Assembly (NCBI GenBank): GCA_025175665.1
Contig: JANKKI010000026.1
Coordinates: 1,922,001 to 1,986,000 of the forward strand
Direction: 5' to 3'
Length of the DNA: 64,000 nucleotides
Source: Cinchona pubescens
Lineage: Eukaryota; Streptophyta; Magnoliopsida; Gentianales; Rubiaceae
Shown here: piece after piece, positions 10,380 through 22,559 of the stretch
Layout: each line of letters begins with the position of its first letter
How positions within the stretch are numbered: the first letter of the stretch is position 1
Made by a program: the position numbers and the translations under genes
The notes under the pieces: model-generated
Databases searched by the model: none
What the model was told of the DNA's origin: nothing
What the model saw: the letters and a program-made list of their open reading frames with translations, nothing else

Positions 10380-10910
10380 AATCCCCATTCTTACCCTCTA
10401 CCTCAAAAGCCTCCATATGAACCCATGGAGGTCCAATTCTTTCACCCACCAACCCAAGAATTTGATGAGGCAAGACTAATGGAAAGGATGATGATACTCC
10501 AAGAACTAGCCCAACTCTGATAAGAACAAGACCAACTCCGAAAAGTGATGGCTAAATTTCGAGAAGAACAAACTAGATTGAAAGACCAACTTACCCAAGT
10601 TCAAAGAATAGTGAATGGTGAAGACCAATGGACTCCAACACCTTCATCAAAGGGTGAAGAACTGGTTCAAGAGAACAAATTGAAGATGTCTTGTAGGAAA
10701 CCGATTCCCAAGAACCTCATGAGTTTGAAATGACAACAACCGGGTCACTTAGCACTTACACATATGGGTGTGAGTTTAACTTGGTTACAACTAAGGAGGT
10801 GCCATTTGGGATACTCATGGAGAAAGAGGCAGCTCAAGATGTGGGAGATAAAGAGGCACACATTCTAGAGGATGCAATATAATATAGGAGGAATAATCCA
10901 CGTATGTCCA
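10380..10910 (+). pseudogene. Possible gag-like remnant
   Basis: A short glutamine- and charge-rich open stretch (10,545-10,733, starting MMAKFREEQTRLKDQLTQVQ) is flanked by proline-rich frames with stops (PHEPMEVQFF-like context near 10,420). The composition and place after the primer-binding site suit the start of an Athila-type gag, but no diagnostic motif such as a zinc knuckle is present. It may equally be chance coding potential. Confidence 0.35.
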
Positions 10911-11681
10911 AATTAAAATCTTTGGAGATTTCGGAGGAACACAACAATAGAACAAGTTCACCAAGGATTACAATATTCTCGGGAAACCTCCTTCGTGTTG
11001 AGAGAGTACTTCTTTCCCTCTTATTTAGTATGATTTTTTTTTTAATAGTTTACTTGCTTTAATTTGAGTAGTCTAGTAAGCAATAAAGGCTTGTAGTCTT
11101 GTGATTAATTTAGATATGTTTTGATTTTGGATTTCCTTGGACAAATGTGGTTGTGATGTAATGTTGATGGCAATTTGGGAGTTGTGAATTGTGATGGCTA
11201 TATAATTTATAAATTGAATTTAGACTTGAATCTGTTATCTTTTACTTGTGAAAATTCTAGTTGATGAAAAACTTGATTTGATAAGTGTTTTAAGTTAAGT
11301 TTGAGGAATTCATGTGAATGCTTGATTTGGTTTCAGAGAGTCTTTATTGTCGGATGTCTTTTTGAGACCAATTATGTATAAAGCAAAGTTTTGGGAGAGA
11401 TGAGTTGGGCAAATACTTATGTGTGCCTTTTTTTTAAAAAAAAAAAAAAAAAAAAAATTGTTCTGTACCCATAAAGTCCTAATGACCTCTTCTTAGTGTA
11501 ACTACATTGATTGAAGAATGATGGATAACTTATGGGACTTATGTGCTTAATTGCAAATTGCATTTATATGATCTACTTGAAATTTGCTTATTGCTTAGTC
11601 TTGATTAGTGTTGTGCTTAATGTTGATGAAATTCACAATTAAAGGGATAGATCTCTTGTTTTTAAGTTCAACTTAAGCTTA

Positions 11682-11899
11682 ATTGGTTGCATCCACATTC
11701 ACTTGGTTCATATGTTGTCCATCTTCTAGACTAGCTTTTTGATTGTCCAAATGTAATTCAAAATCATTGCCTTATATTATGTTGTACACATTCAAATTGA
11801 GATTAATTGGTTGAATTCACATTCACTTGGTTCATATGTTGTCCATCCTAGATTAGCTTTTTGATTGTCCAAGTGTAATTCAAAATCATTGCCAGATAT
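11682..11899 (+). repeat. Tandem duplication, 124-bp spacing
   Basis: The block starting ATTGGTTG and containing CACTTGGTTCATATGTTGTC occurs at 11,682 and again at 11,806, ending AAAATCATTGCC in both. Confidence 0.85.
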
Positions 11900-12577
11900 T
11901 ATATTATGTTTAGCTAGTTTTGTGCTTGTATGCTTTCTAGTAGTAATTTTATTTCTTGTGATATGGGTGAGTAGTAGGATGAGGTGTATTCATCATTGAA
12001 ATAATGTAAAAAGTATGGTGGTGTCTATTGTCTTGTTTGTGGGGAATGGTTTTGTTTTTGTTGTTTGTGAAAGTTGAAATTGAGTGTTGAACATAGGTTG
12101 CATTTCTTGTGAAAAATGGGATTTAACCCCTTGAAACTATGGGATTTAACTCCTTGAAACTTAAAAGTAGTTTCAACTACTTCATGAAATGGTTCCCTTA
12201 ACTAGTTTAAATCTCAAACTTTACTTTAACTAGTTTTAATCTCAAACTTTACTTTTTCATAGGGTTTTTTTCCCAATGCCAAGTTCAATTGATGGTTGAT
12301 ATGGTAAACATTTCAAAACTTTTGAGAATTAATTATGAGTGTAGAAAGAAATGACTTAGGCCATTGTTTGATCATATTGTATGAACTTACATTTTGAGAT
12401 AAACAAGTACTTTTGTGGGTTTTGTTGAGGTTTGGCTTAGTACATTGATTGGGATAGTGTAAATCCCATATTTTATCCAAGTTAGTCGGATTTTGGAAAT
12501 GATCTATGTATTTTCTTGGACTATTTGAGCCAAAAAGCTCACCTTACATTGATATTATCCCTATTGTCCCTATTGAG

Positions 12578-12695
12578 CCTTATAGCCTATTTTCCTTATT
12601 AATCACAAAATTTAGCCACTCTACTTTGTTTATAGCCTAATTTCCTCATTAATCACATAATTTAGCCACTTTACTTTGTTTATATACCCTCTTTT
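12578..12695 (+). repeat. Tandem duplication, about 58 bp
   Basis: TTATAGCCTA followed by a cytosine-poor stretch ending TTTAGCCACTCTACTTTGT is repeated directly next to itself with few changes. Confidence 0.75.
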
Positions 12696-13613
12696 TATCT
12701 CATTACCTTCGTCATTATGGATCTTCCTTAATCTCTAATGTAATAGTTCCAGATGCTTATGATGGTTTGAAAGAAATTTTTGTGTTTTATTGGAGAATGA
12801 ACGTTGTTTACTCTTCCAATTATATAATTGTCATGTATTATTATTGTTCTAGTTCATAAAAAAAGAGAAAAGAAAAGAAAAGAAATTGCTAGTGTTATAT
12901 TTTCATTAAATATAAAAGAAGGTTCATCTTACTTTCAAAAGTTGATCTAGTGTGAAATAATATTTTTGGACTTCAAAGTATTGTTTGGTTAAATCATATT
13001 GGCTTTGGGATTTGTACGTATGGGATAAGTAGTCCAAGAATTTGTATTGAAATGATTAAGGTGATTTGAGTCACTTATATTCAAATTTATCCCACCTCAT
13101 TCTCTTAGCCTACATTAGAAGTTTTAAAAGTTCTAAATGATCCTTAATCTGGGTTAATAGATATTAGAAAGTTGGGGGTGAATTATTACTTTGATTGATG
13201 TTCTTTGCTAAACTTTACGGTACCAACAAATATCCTTGTGTGTTCATTTACATTGATTTGTGCTTTTCAAAATAAGTCCTCATGATCTTTCTATACTTGG
13301 CATAAGTTTTGAAAAACTTGATTTGTTTGTTCTAAATCAACATACATTTGAATTGGCATTCAATTAACTCTTTATTACTCAAGGTAATCTTTGTGATTAA
13401 AATTAGTATATACTTGTTATAAATGAAGGGGTGGATGAAAATATTGAATTTATTGAGTTAAAACCCCATTTTCACTTTTGACTTTGCACTAGAGTTCAAC
13501 ATTTTAATTTCAATTCCTTGGTGGTGTTATGTGTTTTGTGTTAAGTCATTTTGTTTGTTCTTTTCTTATCTTTTATGTTGCTCGGGACAAGTAAAAGTTA
13601 AAATTTAGAGGTG

Positions 13614-15181
13614 TGATAACTCTTAGAAATTAAAGTTATATGTACCCTAAACTTGAATATTGTTGCTCTAATTTCAAGCAATATTATGGTTTAAGTGTTG
13701 TTTTTACCTATTTTTACTTTCATATTCTAGACTATGTTAGCTTATGTTAATTCAGTGTTTTTAATGTTAGTTTAGTATTGTTGTGTAATTAAAAGTCTGT
13801 ATTGTTTGCAGAGTTCAAATCAAGTTGTCGAGCAGCCATTGACCACAGTCATAAATTTTGAAGAGGGAAATCATAAATTGTGGTCACTAGAGAAAAATCG
13901 CTATTAGAACTTTGACCTTCTGTGCGCCTAATAAGTGCAGTCATCATCATGAAGCATTAGTAACTGCAGTCATCAACATGAAGAAGGAAATTTATTGATC
14001 ACGGTCACTAGAGAAATTCACATGAGCATCAGTGATGGAGGTCAAGATTCTAAAGAAGAAAATTTGTTAACCCCGGTTACCAAGTTGTTAGTGACCACTA
14101 TCATTGAATGCAATACGAGTGATTTTGAGGGGCAAAAACATCCAATACGTGGAAAATTATGGCGGAAGCCATTTCTTCCAACCCTAGCACTATGAATACA
14201 TTCTTAAAATCTCCTTGGAGGCTAAGAAGAAAATAAAGTAGAGTAGATAGTGGTAAAAACTAAAATAGAGTAGTCTTGTTCTTCTTCCTTTTTTCCTAGG
14301 GAGGGTTTTCTTAGATTAGGTTAGATTAGGATTTATCTTTCTTGTAACCTCCATTTCCTAGCTAAAGATTCAACATTTTTAGTGGTAAGTACATTGTTTT
14401 TGTTTAAACTTCTCTAGTTAGTCTCTTTAATTTGATGTTTGTTTAGTTAATTAGTTTAATTACTTTCATTAAAATGCTCTCTTACTTGCTTTCTTAGTTT
14501 AATTAGTAGAAGCAGTTCATGGGCTTTTCTTTTAATTACTTCCTTTATATATTTTCTTAGTATAATTGTTAGATTAGTTAATGGATTTTCTTTAAAAGTA
14601 CTTTCTTAGTATAAAATTGTAGTGTGGATTAGTTAATTAGGATAGATTAATTCATAGGCTTTTCTTTAAAATGATTTCCTAGTGATAATTTGTAGTCTAG
14701 GTTGGCTAATTAGAGTAGTTTAGTTAATAGATTTTCTTTAATCATGCTTCTTCAGTGGTAATTAGTAGTCTATATTAGTTAATTACTTTATAAAATGCTT
14801 TCAATTTTACATGCTTTCTTTTAACTGCCTTCTTTAAATGTCTCATAGTTTAATGTTCACATGCTTTCTTTAAATGTTTTCTAAAAATGTTTTCTTTAAT
14901 GTTAATGCTCACTTTTAAATTATCCTTTGCTATTTTGCTTGTTAATCTTTGAATTGTTTTTTTAGTCTTTTAAATTTTGCTTTTAGTTTAATCATTTTAA
15001 AATCAACCACTCAACTAATAATCCAACCAAAAAAATCGATAATTACCAATCAATCCTTATGGGTTAGATTCCTACTTCCCTATCTATTGACAATCGTATA
15101 CTTGTGGAATGCTGCCTAGTTAGTATTAAGATTTAGATGTTTTTATAAATGATTTAACTAGGTATTTTCTAAAAGGCATCA
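13614..15181 (+). repeat. 3' LTR of LARD-like element
   Basis: Starts TGATAACTCTTAG directly after the purine-rich AGAGGTG and ends GGCATCA. It matches 8,364-9,925 over the full length. The short open frame at 13,995-14,195 lies inside the LTR and has no counterpart of interest. Confidence 0.85.
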
Positions 15182-15319
15182 TGTCTTTATTTTAGCTACG
15201 ATTAAGCTCAGACCATATAATGGTTGATCCTCTACTCAACTAGATATGTTGAAAGTCTAACAAAATTAACATTGGGAATTATATTAATTAATTCTAGTGT
15301 CCTATTTAGTTCTCAAATT

Positions 15320-15760
15320 ATTTAATGCACTAAATTAAATTAATTGGCCTTAGTGCTCCAAATTTGATCTTAGTGCCTTACTTGTCAAAATTGCCTTTTA
15401 TGACACAAAATTAAATTAATTGGTTTTAATGTCCAAAAAACTAATGCCTTTTAAGGCATTAAACCAAATTAATTGGTTTTAGTGCCCACAATTGTCTTTC
15501 AAGGCATAAACTTAAATTACTTGGCTTTATTGCAAAAAATGCCTTTTAAGGTACCAGATTTAATAAATTGGTTTTAGTGCCTAAAATTACTTTTTTACAG
15601 TAATAAATCAAATTAATTAGTTTTAATGCTCAAATTTGTCTTTTAAAGGTAGTAAATTAAATTAATCGGCTCTAGTGTCTAAAATTACCTTTTAAGGTAA
15701 TAAATCAAACTAGTACACATGCCTATGACAAATTTTGTCAAATTTGCCTTTTAAGGCACC
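15320..15760 (+). repeat. Degenerate minisatellite, about 48-53 bp
   Basis: The core AAATTAATTGG(T/C)TTTAGTGC...TTTTAAGGCA recurs with the TTGG anchor near 15,344, 15,420, 15,473, 15,521, 15,568, 15,617 and 15,666. The spacing settles to 47-49 bp. Copies differ by many substitutions, and looser fragments continue to about 15,900. Confidence 0.75.
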
Positions 15761-16639
15761 AATTAGTCTTTGTACGCAAATTTGTCTCATAAGACATAAA
15801 ATCACATTAAATTGGCATCATGTCCACATTGCCATTCACAATAATTAAGAAGACACGAATTGAATTGAACTTTATGTTTGTCTTGCCTTCCAAGGCATCA
15901 CAAAAATATTAAATAAATAATGAAACCAGTTTTGAGCTAATCTAATATTTTTGGCTTAAATGGCTAAATTTCTATTTAAATATCAATTACCTCGAAAGGC
16001 CTAAAAGAATTGATATTGAAAAATAGTAATTCATCTAGAACTATATGTGACTTGATTCTAATCTAGATACGTAAGAAACCCTTCTAAATGGTTTAGTCAC
16101 AAGAAGTATAAAATATATTATTTTGTGAAATTTTTCCATCAACTAAAATTTCACTAAGTTAAAGATAGGTCAAATTCAAGTAACTCGTCAAAAGTTCAAA
16201 ATGCGTTAGTTGATTTATTTTCGCATTAAATTCAAAACAATTGTTCCAAATACAAGTGAATTTTAATTCACATGAATTGATCTCAATAACGGGCACGTAG
16301 GCAGTCTGAGTATATTATTTAGGTACAACTCTAAAAATAAATATTATATAAATTCCCTTTATTCTCGTTTGTTTAATTGAAAGTCAAATTAATTAATTGA
16401 CAATTAGAATCAAAATGTGTTTCTTTAAAATTAAGGAATGTAATTAAGAAATTCTGATATCTTCTTGTATTGGTCCAACTCATACAAATAAAAATCGTGT
16501 GAGGAAATCGTACAAATGAGATCAAGTTGGTTGAGAATTTAATTCACAAAATATTAAATTTTTGCTTAATAGGGAGATAGTGTTATGGCATTGCTAGTTC
16601 GTGAAATAAATCTAGAATCCATTTTTTCTTTCTTTTACT
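15761..16639. other. AT-rich intergenic DNA
   Basis: No coding sequence or clear repeat beyond scattered echoes of the minisatellite core. Confidence 0.4.
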
Positions 16640-16888
16640 AAAAAGTTACAAGTGCTAAGACGACCAGTAGAAGTGCTTGCCATGCGAGTAGAATTTAGAG
16701 AGAGTAGTCAATATAAGAGGGGTAGGAGAAGACCAAAATAGACTTGGTGAGTAACTTGTAAGAAAGATGTAGCCATCTAAGAATTAAGGAGGATATAGTC
16801 CATGATAAAGCACAATGGCATAACAAGATTTATGCAGCCGACCCTATTTAGAGGGAATAAGGCTTGGTTTGTTTGTTGGTTGTTTTAC
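16640..16888 (+). mobile_element. RTE-type LINE 3' tail fragment
   Basis: Plus-strand frames contain KRGRRRPK then TW, the C-terminal signature of plant RTE reverse transcriptases, followed by a stretch reading like the usual histidine/alanine-rich end. It closes with GACCCTATTTAGAGGGAATAAGG and GCTTGG plus TTG-rich sequence, the common RTE/SINE tail. The 5' part is missing, as usual for truncated LINE insertions. Confidence 0.6.
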
Positions 16889-16966
16889 TAAAAAATTACA
16901 TGAAAGCTTCAAGCTTATAGTAGGGGAAAAACTTGGATAAATTTGGTATTAGAAATTTCATTTGAT

Positions 16967-17052
16967 AGACTTTATGATGTAGATTAAATCTTATAGAATT
17001 CTAGTTATTGATGTTATTTATTCTATAAGATTTAATCCACATCACAGGGTCT
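16967..17052. repeat. Imperfect inverted repeat (foldback), 32-bp arms
   Basis: The arm 16,967-16,998 (ending AGATTAAATCTTATAGAA) pairs with 17,021-17,052 (starting TTCTATAAGATTTAATC). About 28 of 32 positions match around a 22-base loop. It could be a small MITE remnant or simply a hairpin. Confidence 0.7.
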
Positions 17053-17674
17053 ATAATGGGGGTAAAAAATTGAGTCCATACAAGTAGTTTCCATAATAAT
17101 AGTACTTAATTTGTGTATTCATTTTGTTCGTTTGACCCAAAAAAGTAGTTGTTCGACCTATTTCGAATAGTAAAAATAGGATACTCGTACCCGTTTGTGT
17201 TTTATGGTAGGGTGACAGGTCGAGTATTAATATTTGTAGATCGAGCAGTTTGTTGAGAATCTTCGCTTAAGTGGGCATCTGACGCGGTGTATATAGTGGG
17301 TTAATTATATAATTTTACATATTAGGATATAATATTGATGGACTTTTTCTCTTGGCTTCCCCGTTTAAAGGAGTATTTATGTAAGTAGTTAGTTTTTTAT
17401 TTTTGATTTTTTTAAGCTAAAAATGTCATAAATGGATCGAATTGGGTAGTCAGTCATCCAACTCGCTTTTGGTTATAGTACCTAGATGAGCAAGTACCAT
17501 ATGTATGTATACGACAGATTTTTTACTAATACCATTTGATTTAAGTCGTGTCGGCCTTTGAACTAGACTTCAAATGTATGGAGTAGAAAGTAATCAGAAG
17601 CTTTGACCTCTAAATTACTTAACTCTTCATTCATAAAGAAGACTTTCAATTGTATTAAAGTGAGGAGCAAATAA
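17053..17674. other. AT-rich intergenic DNA
   Basis: No gene or repeat recognised. Confidence 0.4.
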
Positions 17675-17834
17675 ATGAGAGTAGTAACAATTATGTCAAC
17701 TGTTATATTTGCAATTCCTGTATGTATCCTCCTCGGTTATTGCCTTTACGGATGCCTTGCTATGATGAAGGTATGTATTGTTTATCCTCTTTTTGCATCA
17801 TGAAGGAGGAGGAGTAGTACCTCTGCTTCTCTAG

Positions 17835-18235
17835 TTTTGGCATAATTAAACCAAAGTTCTTACCAGTTGGAAATTATATAATAGTTAGAATTTAGTAGTT
17901 TAGTTATTAGAGAAATTTAGTTTCCTATCAGAATTATATTTAGAGTTGTTATTACCAATGTAATTATTTTTCTTGATAGTGCAAGTTTGTTACCCTATAA
18001 ATAGAGGGTCTAGTAGATTATTCACTTGAGAAGAGTTGAGTTGAGAATCTAGAATAAAGAGATTCTAGCATGACCTTAAGGTTATTATACTATGAGTTTA
18101 TGTGAGTCACAATATGAGATTTTGGTGTGCTTTATTTTGTAACTCCTCTTCATTTCCCACATATTTTTAAGTGTATTGAATAAATTTACCTTCCTCCATG
18201 TGGTTTTTTTTTTCTTTTTTCTTTTTATACTAACA
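17835..18235 (+). repeat. 5' LTR of TRIM
   Basis: Matches 18,743-19,123 over its length, including the TATA-like CCCTATAAATAGAGGGTC near 17,995. The first bases have lost the TG (TTTTGG against TGTCGG). Confidence 0.82.
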
Positions 18236-18742
18236 AGTGGCATTAAAGCCATGATTTGTGATTTTAAGGTGTTCTGAAGATTGAAGAAAGAAGTTATGTT
18301 GGAATACTCGGATAGTGAAAATTGAACTATAAGATGGGTCTTGGAGTAGTCATTATCGAATTAGGGTGTAAAAAAATTTATCCTAGTTGGGACAATGATC
18401 TAAAAAGAGGGATCTTGTCGTGATTATTTTGTATGTGTTGGGTAGTGAATGAAAAAAAATCTTGCCAAGTTGATTGAATATTGATCCTTATAATCAAGAA
18501 TCTTTGATACCAGTTGTCATGAAATTCATAAGGGTTGGTAAATTGATAAAAAGTATGTGATGAAGATTTAGCCATCCAGATGCATTGATCGTTTGAAAAT
18601 TTTTGAAGATGAAGATCAAGACAAATTGATGGTGGCAAATTATAGTGAAAAAGAAGACAAAATCAGTGGAAGAAATTCTTGATTGAGTTGTTCATGGATG
18701 ACGTAAACTGCTTTCACGAAGAGTTTGTTTTAAGGGAGGCAT

Positions 18743-19123
18743 TGTCGGTGTAATTAAACCAAACTCCTTATCAATTAGAAATTATGTAAAAGTTATAATT
18801 TAGTAGTTTAGTTATTAGAGAAATTTAGTTTCCTATTAGGATTATATTTAGAGTTATTATTTCTATTGTAATTGAGTTTTTTGATTGTCATTGTTACCCT
18901 ATAGATAGAGGGTCTAGTAGATTATTTAGTTGAGAAGAGTTGAGTTGAGAGTCTAGAATAGAGAGTTTCTAGCATGATGTTAAGGGTATTATACCGTGAG
19001 TTTATGCAACAGTCTCAATATGAGAGTCTAACGTATTTTATTATTATCCCTTTTTTTCTCTTACATCTTTTTATATGTTTTGAATAAATTTATCTTCTGC
19101 TGAGTATTTTTTTTATGCTAACA
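18743..19123 (+). repeat. 3' LTR of TRIM
   Basis: Begins TGTCGGTGTAATT, holds CCCTATAGATAGAGGGTC near 18,898, and ends CTAACA. Confidence 0.82.
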
Positions 19124-19223
19124 TCCAGTAGTAGAAGATGCTGAAGGGGACATGTATATAATGGCTATTACGGCTGCTGCAGAAACTACTTGTGCCGGTT
19201 ATCTTCAAGAAGTTGCATCCTAG

Positions 19224-21229
19224 CTAGTGAGCAAGGTGGTGGTAGAAAGTGGAAATTTTTGAACAGCATGAGGAAAAAATAAAAGAACAATTGCGACTAA
19301 GAAGTAAATTATTTCTCTTGTATTGTGGTGGACATTGACTTCTTGTGATAGTGTTTACTTGCTTTGGATTCTTTCTTTTTTTTTTTCTTTTCTGTAAGAA
19401 AAAATTTAGGAGGAAAGTTAGGTTACCCTTGTTGTCTAGGATTAGGGAAGACCACTAAAACATATTTCAACGACTTAAAATAATTCTTATAGCTCGCTCA
19501 CTAACAAGGATTGGTGGCAAGCGAGAGTTGAATTTAGAACTTTCATATAGTCTAGTTTTCATCTTACCGTTTGAGCCAACTCTTATTGACCTAGTTTCTT
19601 CATGTATGCAATGCAAGTTTGCAAACATTGTTGAGCTATAATTTTACAGAACTTAATTTGAAAATAATCATTATTCATGGATTTGAATGATAAAATAGAA
19701 AGATGCTATCTTGGTTTTTCAATTTTAATTTTTTTAATTTGTTTAATCTGAGGGAATGAAAAAGATGAGTCCTATGAAAGAGACTATCCCTTATATTAGA
19801 TTGGATACAAATTTTACATTATTGTTCTTTAGTATAGTTGTGTATGGAATTTAGCGTCATATGCTTAAACTGCTTATAAAGATCGCAAATCTTTTGGGTT
19901 TTGGCTCTGATCATTCGACTGCTGATCAAAGTTGACTTGTTTGATAATGACTTGGGATGGATTTAAAATTTTAAATCTAAATCTAATCAAGTCACTCAAT
20001 CCAAACAAAACCTTAACAATATGATTAAATATTGACATTGTACAAGTATGTCCAAATTTAAACTCTCTATGACTAGAAAGTCAAGTGCAATAGAAACACA
20101 TACTCGACTCGAGGGAATTAATTCGTCTTTTCCTAAAGTCAACTTTATGAATTTTCAAATTACCAAATTGTATGTGAAAATAATTAGAAGCTTCATGATC
20201 TCTACCTCCTTACCTCACATCATAATAAACAAGTTCTCAAAAGTTCATTAATTTAGAACTCCCATAGTTTTGAAGCTTTCGAGCAAATGCACCCATACCT
20301 AGTGACTATTATCTCTACAATTGTATTGGAGTTCCCGTTTTGATCATCCTCTATTATTGCTTCTGACATTGCCTTGTTCTGATTAAGGAATGCATAGTAA
20401 ATACTATTGTCACCTTTAGATCGGAATATATTTGGATCGAGTCTATTTTAGAATTTGTTAGACTAGATAAAGTTTGTACGATAACTTGCATAGTCTAGTC
20501 ATATTGCATTGTTGGATAGTTTGGGAAACTTCTGCACACACACAAATACTCTCTAAGTCCTTTTGTTTGTGTAAGTTTTGATTATTGTTGATAAGTTGTA
20601 GGTTTATTGGAATTAATTCTGGAAAATCTCTATTGAGGATTTGAATGATAAAACATGGAAGGATATTATATATATTTTATTGGATATATATGGATGTGAC
20701 GAGGAATTATAGTAGTAATAAATAAGATTTGTAACTTTTATCTAGAAAATACAAAATTCAAGGGGTCACTTGTTCGGGGAATGTGGTCAAATTATATATC
20801 TCTGGAAGTCTAATTTCCAATAAAGCAAACGGTGCATGAATTAGAGTTCTCTAGAAAAAGTAATGGCCAATTTACTCTAGTCTGTGTAGTAGAAATTGAG
20901 AAGATAGATTCGAACTTGAAGAAGGAATTTGGACTTCCAATGCTTAAGAAGATGTATCCAAATTAAATGCTTAGTCTGGGGAAGATGAAAGAGATTGTAT
21001 CTTGCTAGTATACATAGTGGTTTTTGTGATAGATGTTCAATGTCATATAGGTTTTGAGTTATTAAAATATAATACTATTGCAACTCAATTGAGTTCTCTA
21101 TCTCTTGACTTAGTGTGTCTTGGGTGGATTCCTAGGGTATTTTTAGTCGTGTTCTTGTTGCTCTTGGGGGCTTGGCTCTCTTTTTACTTCTTTCCACCAT
21201 CAGATTTGTACCATAGCCCAGTTCTTTCT
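19224..21229. other. AT-rich intergenic DNA
   Basis: No recognisable gene. Open frames here are short, without conserved motifs. Confidence 0.4.
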
Positions 21230-22500
21230 ATGGCTGGACGTCGTCATCGAGGAGCAAAGTCAATGTGGTTGAGCGTGATCTTTGTGATGTCGAGATGGGT
21301 GCTTTGAGAAGACAAGTGCAACAACTCCAACAGCAGCTTGAGCATCTCCAAGCTGCAAACTATGTTAAGACACATCATGGTTTGGAAGTTGGTGATGAAA
21401 AGGAGATTAACCCTTTCCATGGCAATGAATCTGATTCATCTACTGGGAGGGCTTCTTCTTGTCTTGGCCAAAGGAATCTTCGTGAAAACTATGATGTCAA
21501 AGTTGACATCCTTGACTTTGGCCAAATACATCTAGAAGATTTCATCGTTCATTGGTTAGCCTCTGCCAAGCTAGTCTTCGACTACAAAAGCATCCTGGAA
21601 AACAAGAAGGTCTGATCAAGGTAGTAGCCATCAAATTGAAGAAATATGCATCAATTTGGTGGGAAAACTTAAAGAGGCAAAGAGATCATGAAGAAAAATG
21701 GCAAATTGTGACGTGAGAAAAATATATAAAGGGAGCTTAAGATGAAATTCTTCCCATAAGCTACAAGCAAGACTCTTTCTATCAGCTCTACAACTTCAAA
21801 CAAGAAGAGTTGTCCGTCGAAGAGTACACCGTTGAATTTGAGCATCTCATGATGATATGTGTTGTCGTAAAGCTTAATGAACAAATGATTACTCGATATC
21901 TCGGTGGTCTTCAACTAGAAATCAGCAATATTGTCCAAATACAACCTTATTGGGCTTTTGATGATGTTTACAAGCTGGCAGTTCGGGTGGAGAAGCAGCT
22001 CTCACTTGTTAATTCTTTCAAGGTTAATGAATCTCCAGCACTTTATTACATGACAAAATAAGTAGAAAAAGGGGTACTTGTTTTTAACACCCGGGCCTAG
22101 ATTGGGATAATAACTTTTGAGTGTAAACAACATGTTCAAAATACTTAAATCAAATTGTTAGTAGTTCATAACTCAATGTATTATATACAAACACATCTCA
22201 GTTACTCCCACTGACGTGGGATGTCACTATTTTTCCAAGTTAAAATGCATCGTAACACTCTGAACACCACCTCAAAATAGTGCTTTAAGTATTGAGGATT
22301 GGGTCACATCGCTTCCAAATGCCCCAATAGGAATATCATTTCATTAGTAGATGAAGGAGAGGATAAACCAATGTTTGACTCCTATGTTTATGAGAACGAG
22401 ATTGTGCAATAGAAGGTCACTAATGGTGAGGCTCTTATCATTCATCAAGTATTGGAAGGACAAATTGTGGGAATAGAAGGACATTTGAGTCTAGAGATCT
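21230..22500 (+). pseudogene. Ty3/gypsy gag remnant (first copy)
   Basis: The reading starts MAGRRHRGAK at 21,230, shifts frame near 21,260, and continues with a coiled-coil ALRRQVQQLQQQLE, then FGQIHLEDFIVHWLASAKLVFDYKS. After breaks near 21,616 and 21,720 it resumes with LSVEEYTVEFEHLMM and RYLGGLQLEISNIVQIQPYW. This is the capsid region of plant gypsy gag. Near 22,310-22,460 a CPNR...ISLVDEGEDKP stretch and GEALIIHQVL resemble the part between zinc knuckle and protease. A foreign-looking segment at about 22,085-22,300 (starting ACACCCGGGCC) interrupts it. No LTR could be assigned. Confidence 0.75.
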
Positions 22501-22559
22501 TGAGTTGAAGAATAAATAGGAAACAACAAAACTCAATTGAAATGAAAATTTTCATTACA

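Larger units (their letters stand above)
10911..13613. other. Non-coding interior of LARD-like element
   Basis: No open frame longer than about 60 codons and no recognisable domain over 2.7 kb. It holds a T/A homopolymer pair near 11,428-11,457 and two short tandem duplications listed separately. Confidence 0.6.
8364..15181 (+). mobile_element. Large non-coding LTR element, Athila-like LTRs (LARD-like)
   Basis: Two direct repeats of about 1.56 kb (8,364-9,925 and 13,614-15,181) begin TGATAA and end GGCATCA. The left one is followed by a primer-binding site resembling TGGCGCCGTTGCCGGGGA. The right one is preceded by CTCGGGACAAG and the purine-rich AGAGGTG, the layout at Athila/Tat 3' ends. 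The 3.7-kb interior has only a weak gag-like stretch and no reverse transcriptase or integrase, so it resembles a LARD. A clear target duplication was not found: TTTAT precedes the left LTR and recurs four bases beyond the right LTR. Confidence 0.8.
17835..19123 (+). mobile_element. TRIM (small non-autonomous LTR element)
   Basis: Direct repeats of about 400 and 381 bp (17,835-18,235 and 18,743-19,123) end TAACA. The right one starts TGTCGG after the purine-rich AAGGGAGGCAT. The interior is about 507 bp and begins with GTGGCATTAAAGCC, a degenerate initiator-tRNA primer site. Flanks TCTAG and TCCAG form a 5-bp target duplication with one change. No coding capacity is seen. Confidence 0.82.
17675..19223 (+). 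pseudogene. Possible small spliced gene remnant split by a TRIM
   Basis: An ATG at 17,675 opens a hydrophobic frame up to 17,770, directly followed by the donor-like GTATGT. Right of the TRIM, 19,130-19,223 is open in one frame (GDMYIMAITAAAE, ending LQEVAS and a TAG). If the TRIM and one target-site copy are removed, a short intron ending TTCTCTAG remains between the two parts. Joining keeps an open frame only when the left exon is read in the frame giving PCYDE, not the frame of the ATG. I do not recognise the product; this may be chance. Confidence 0.3.
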
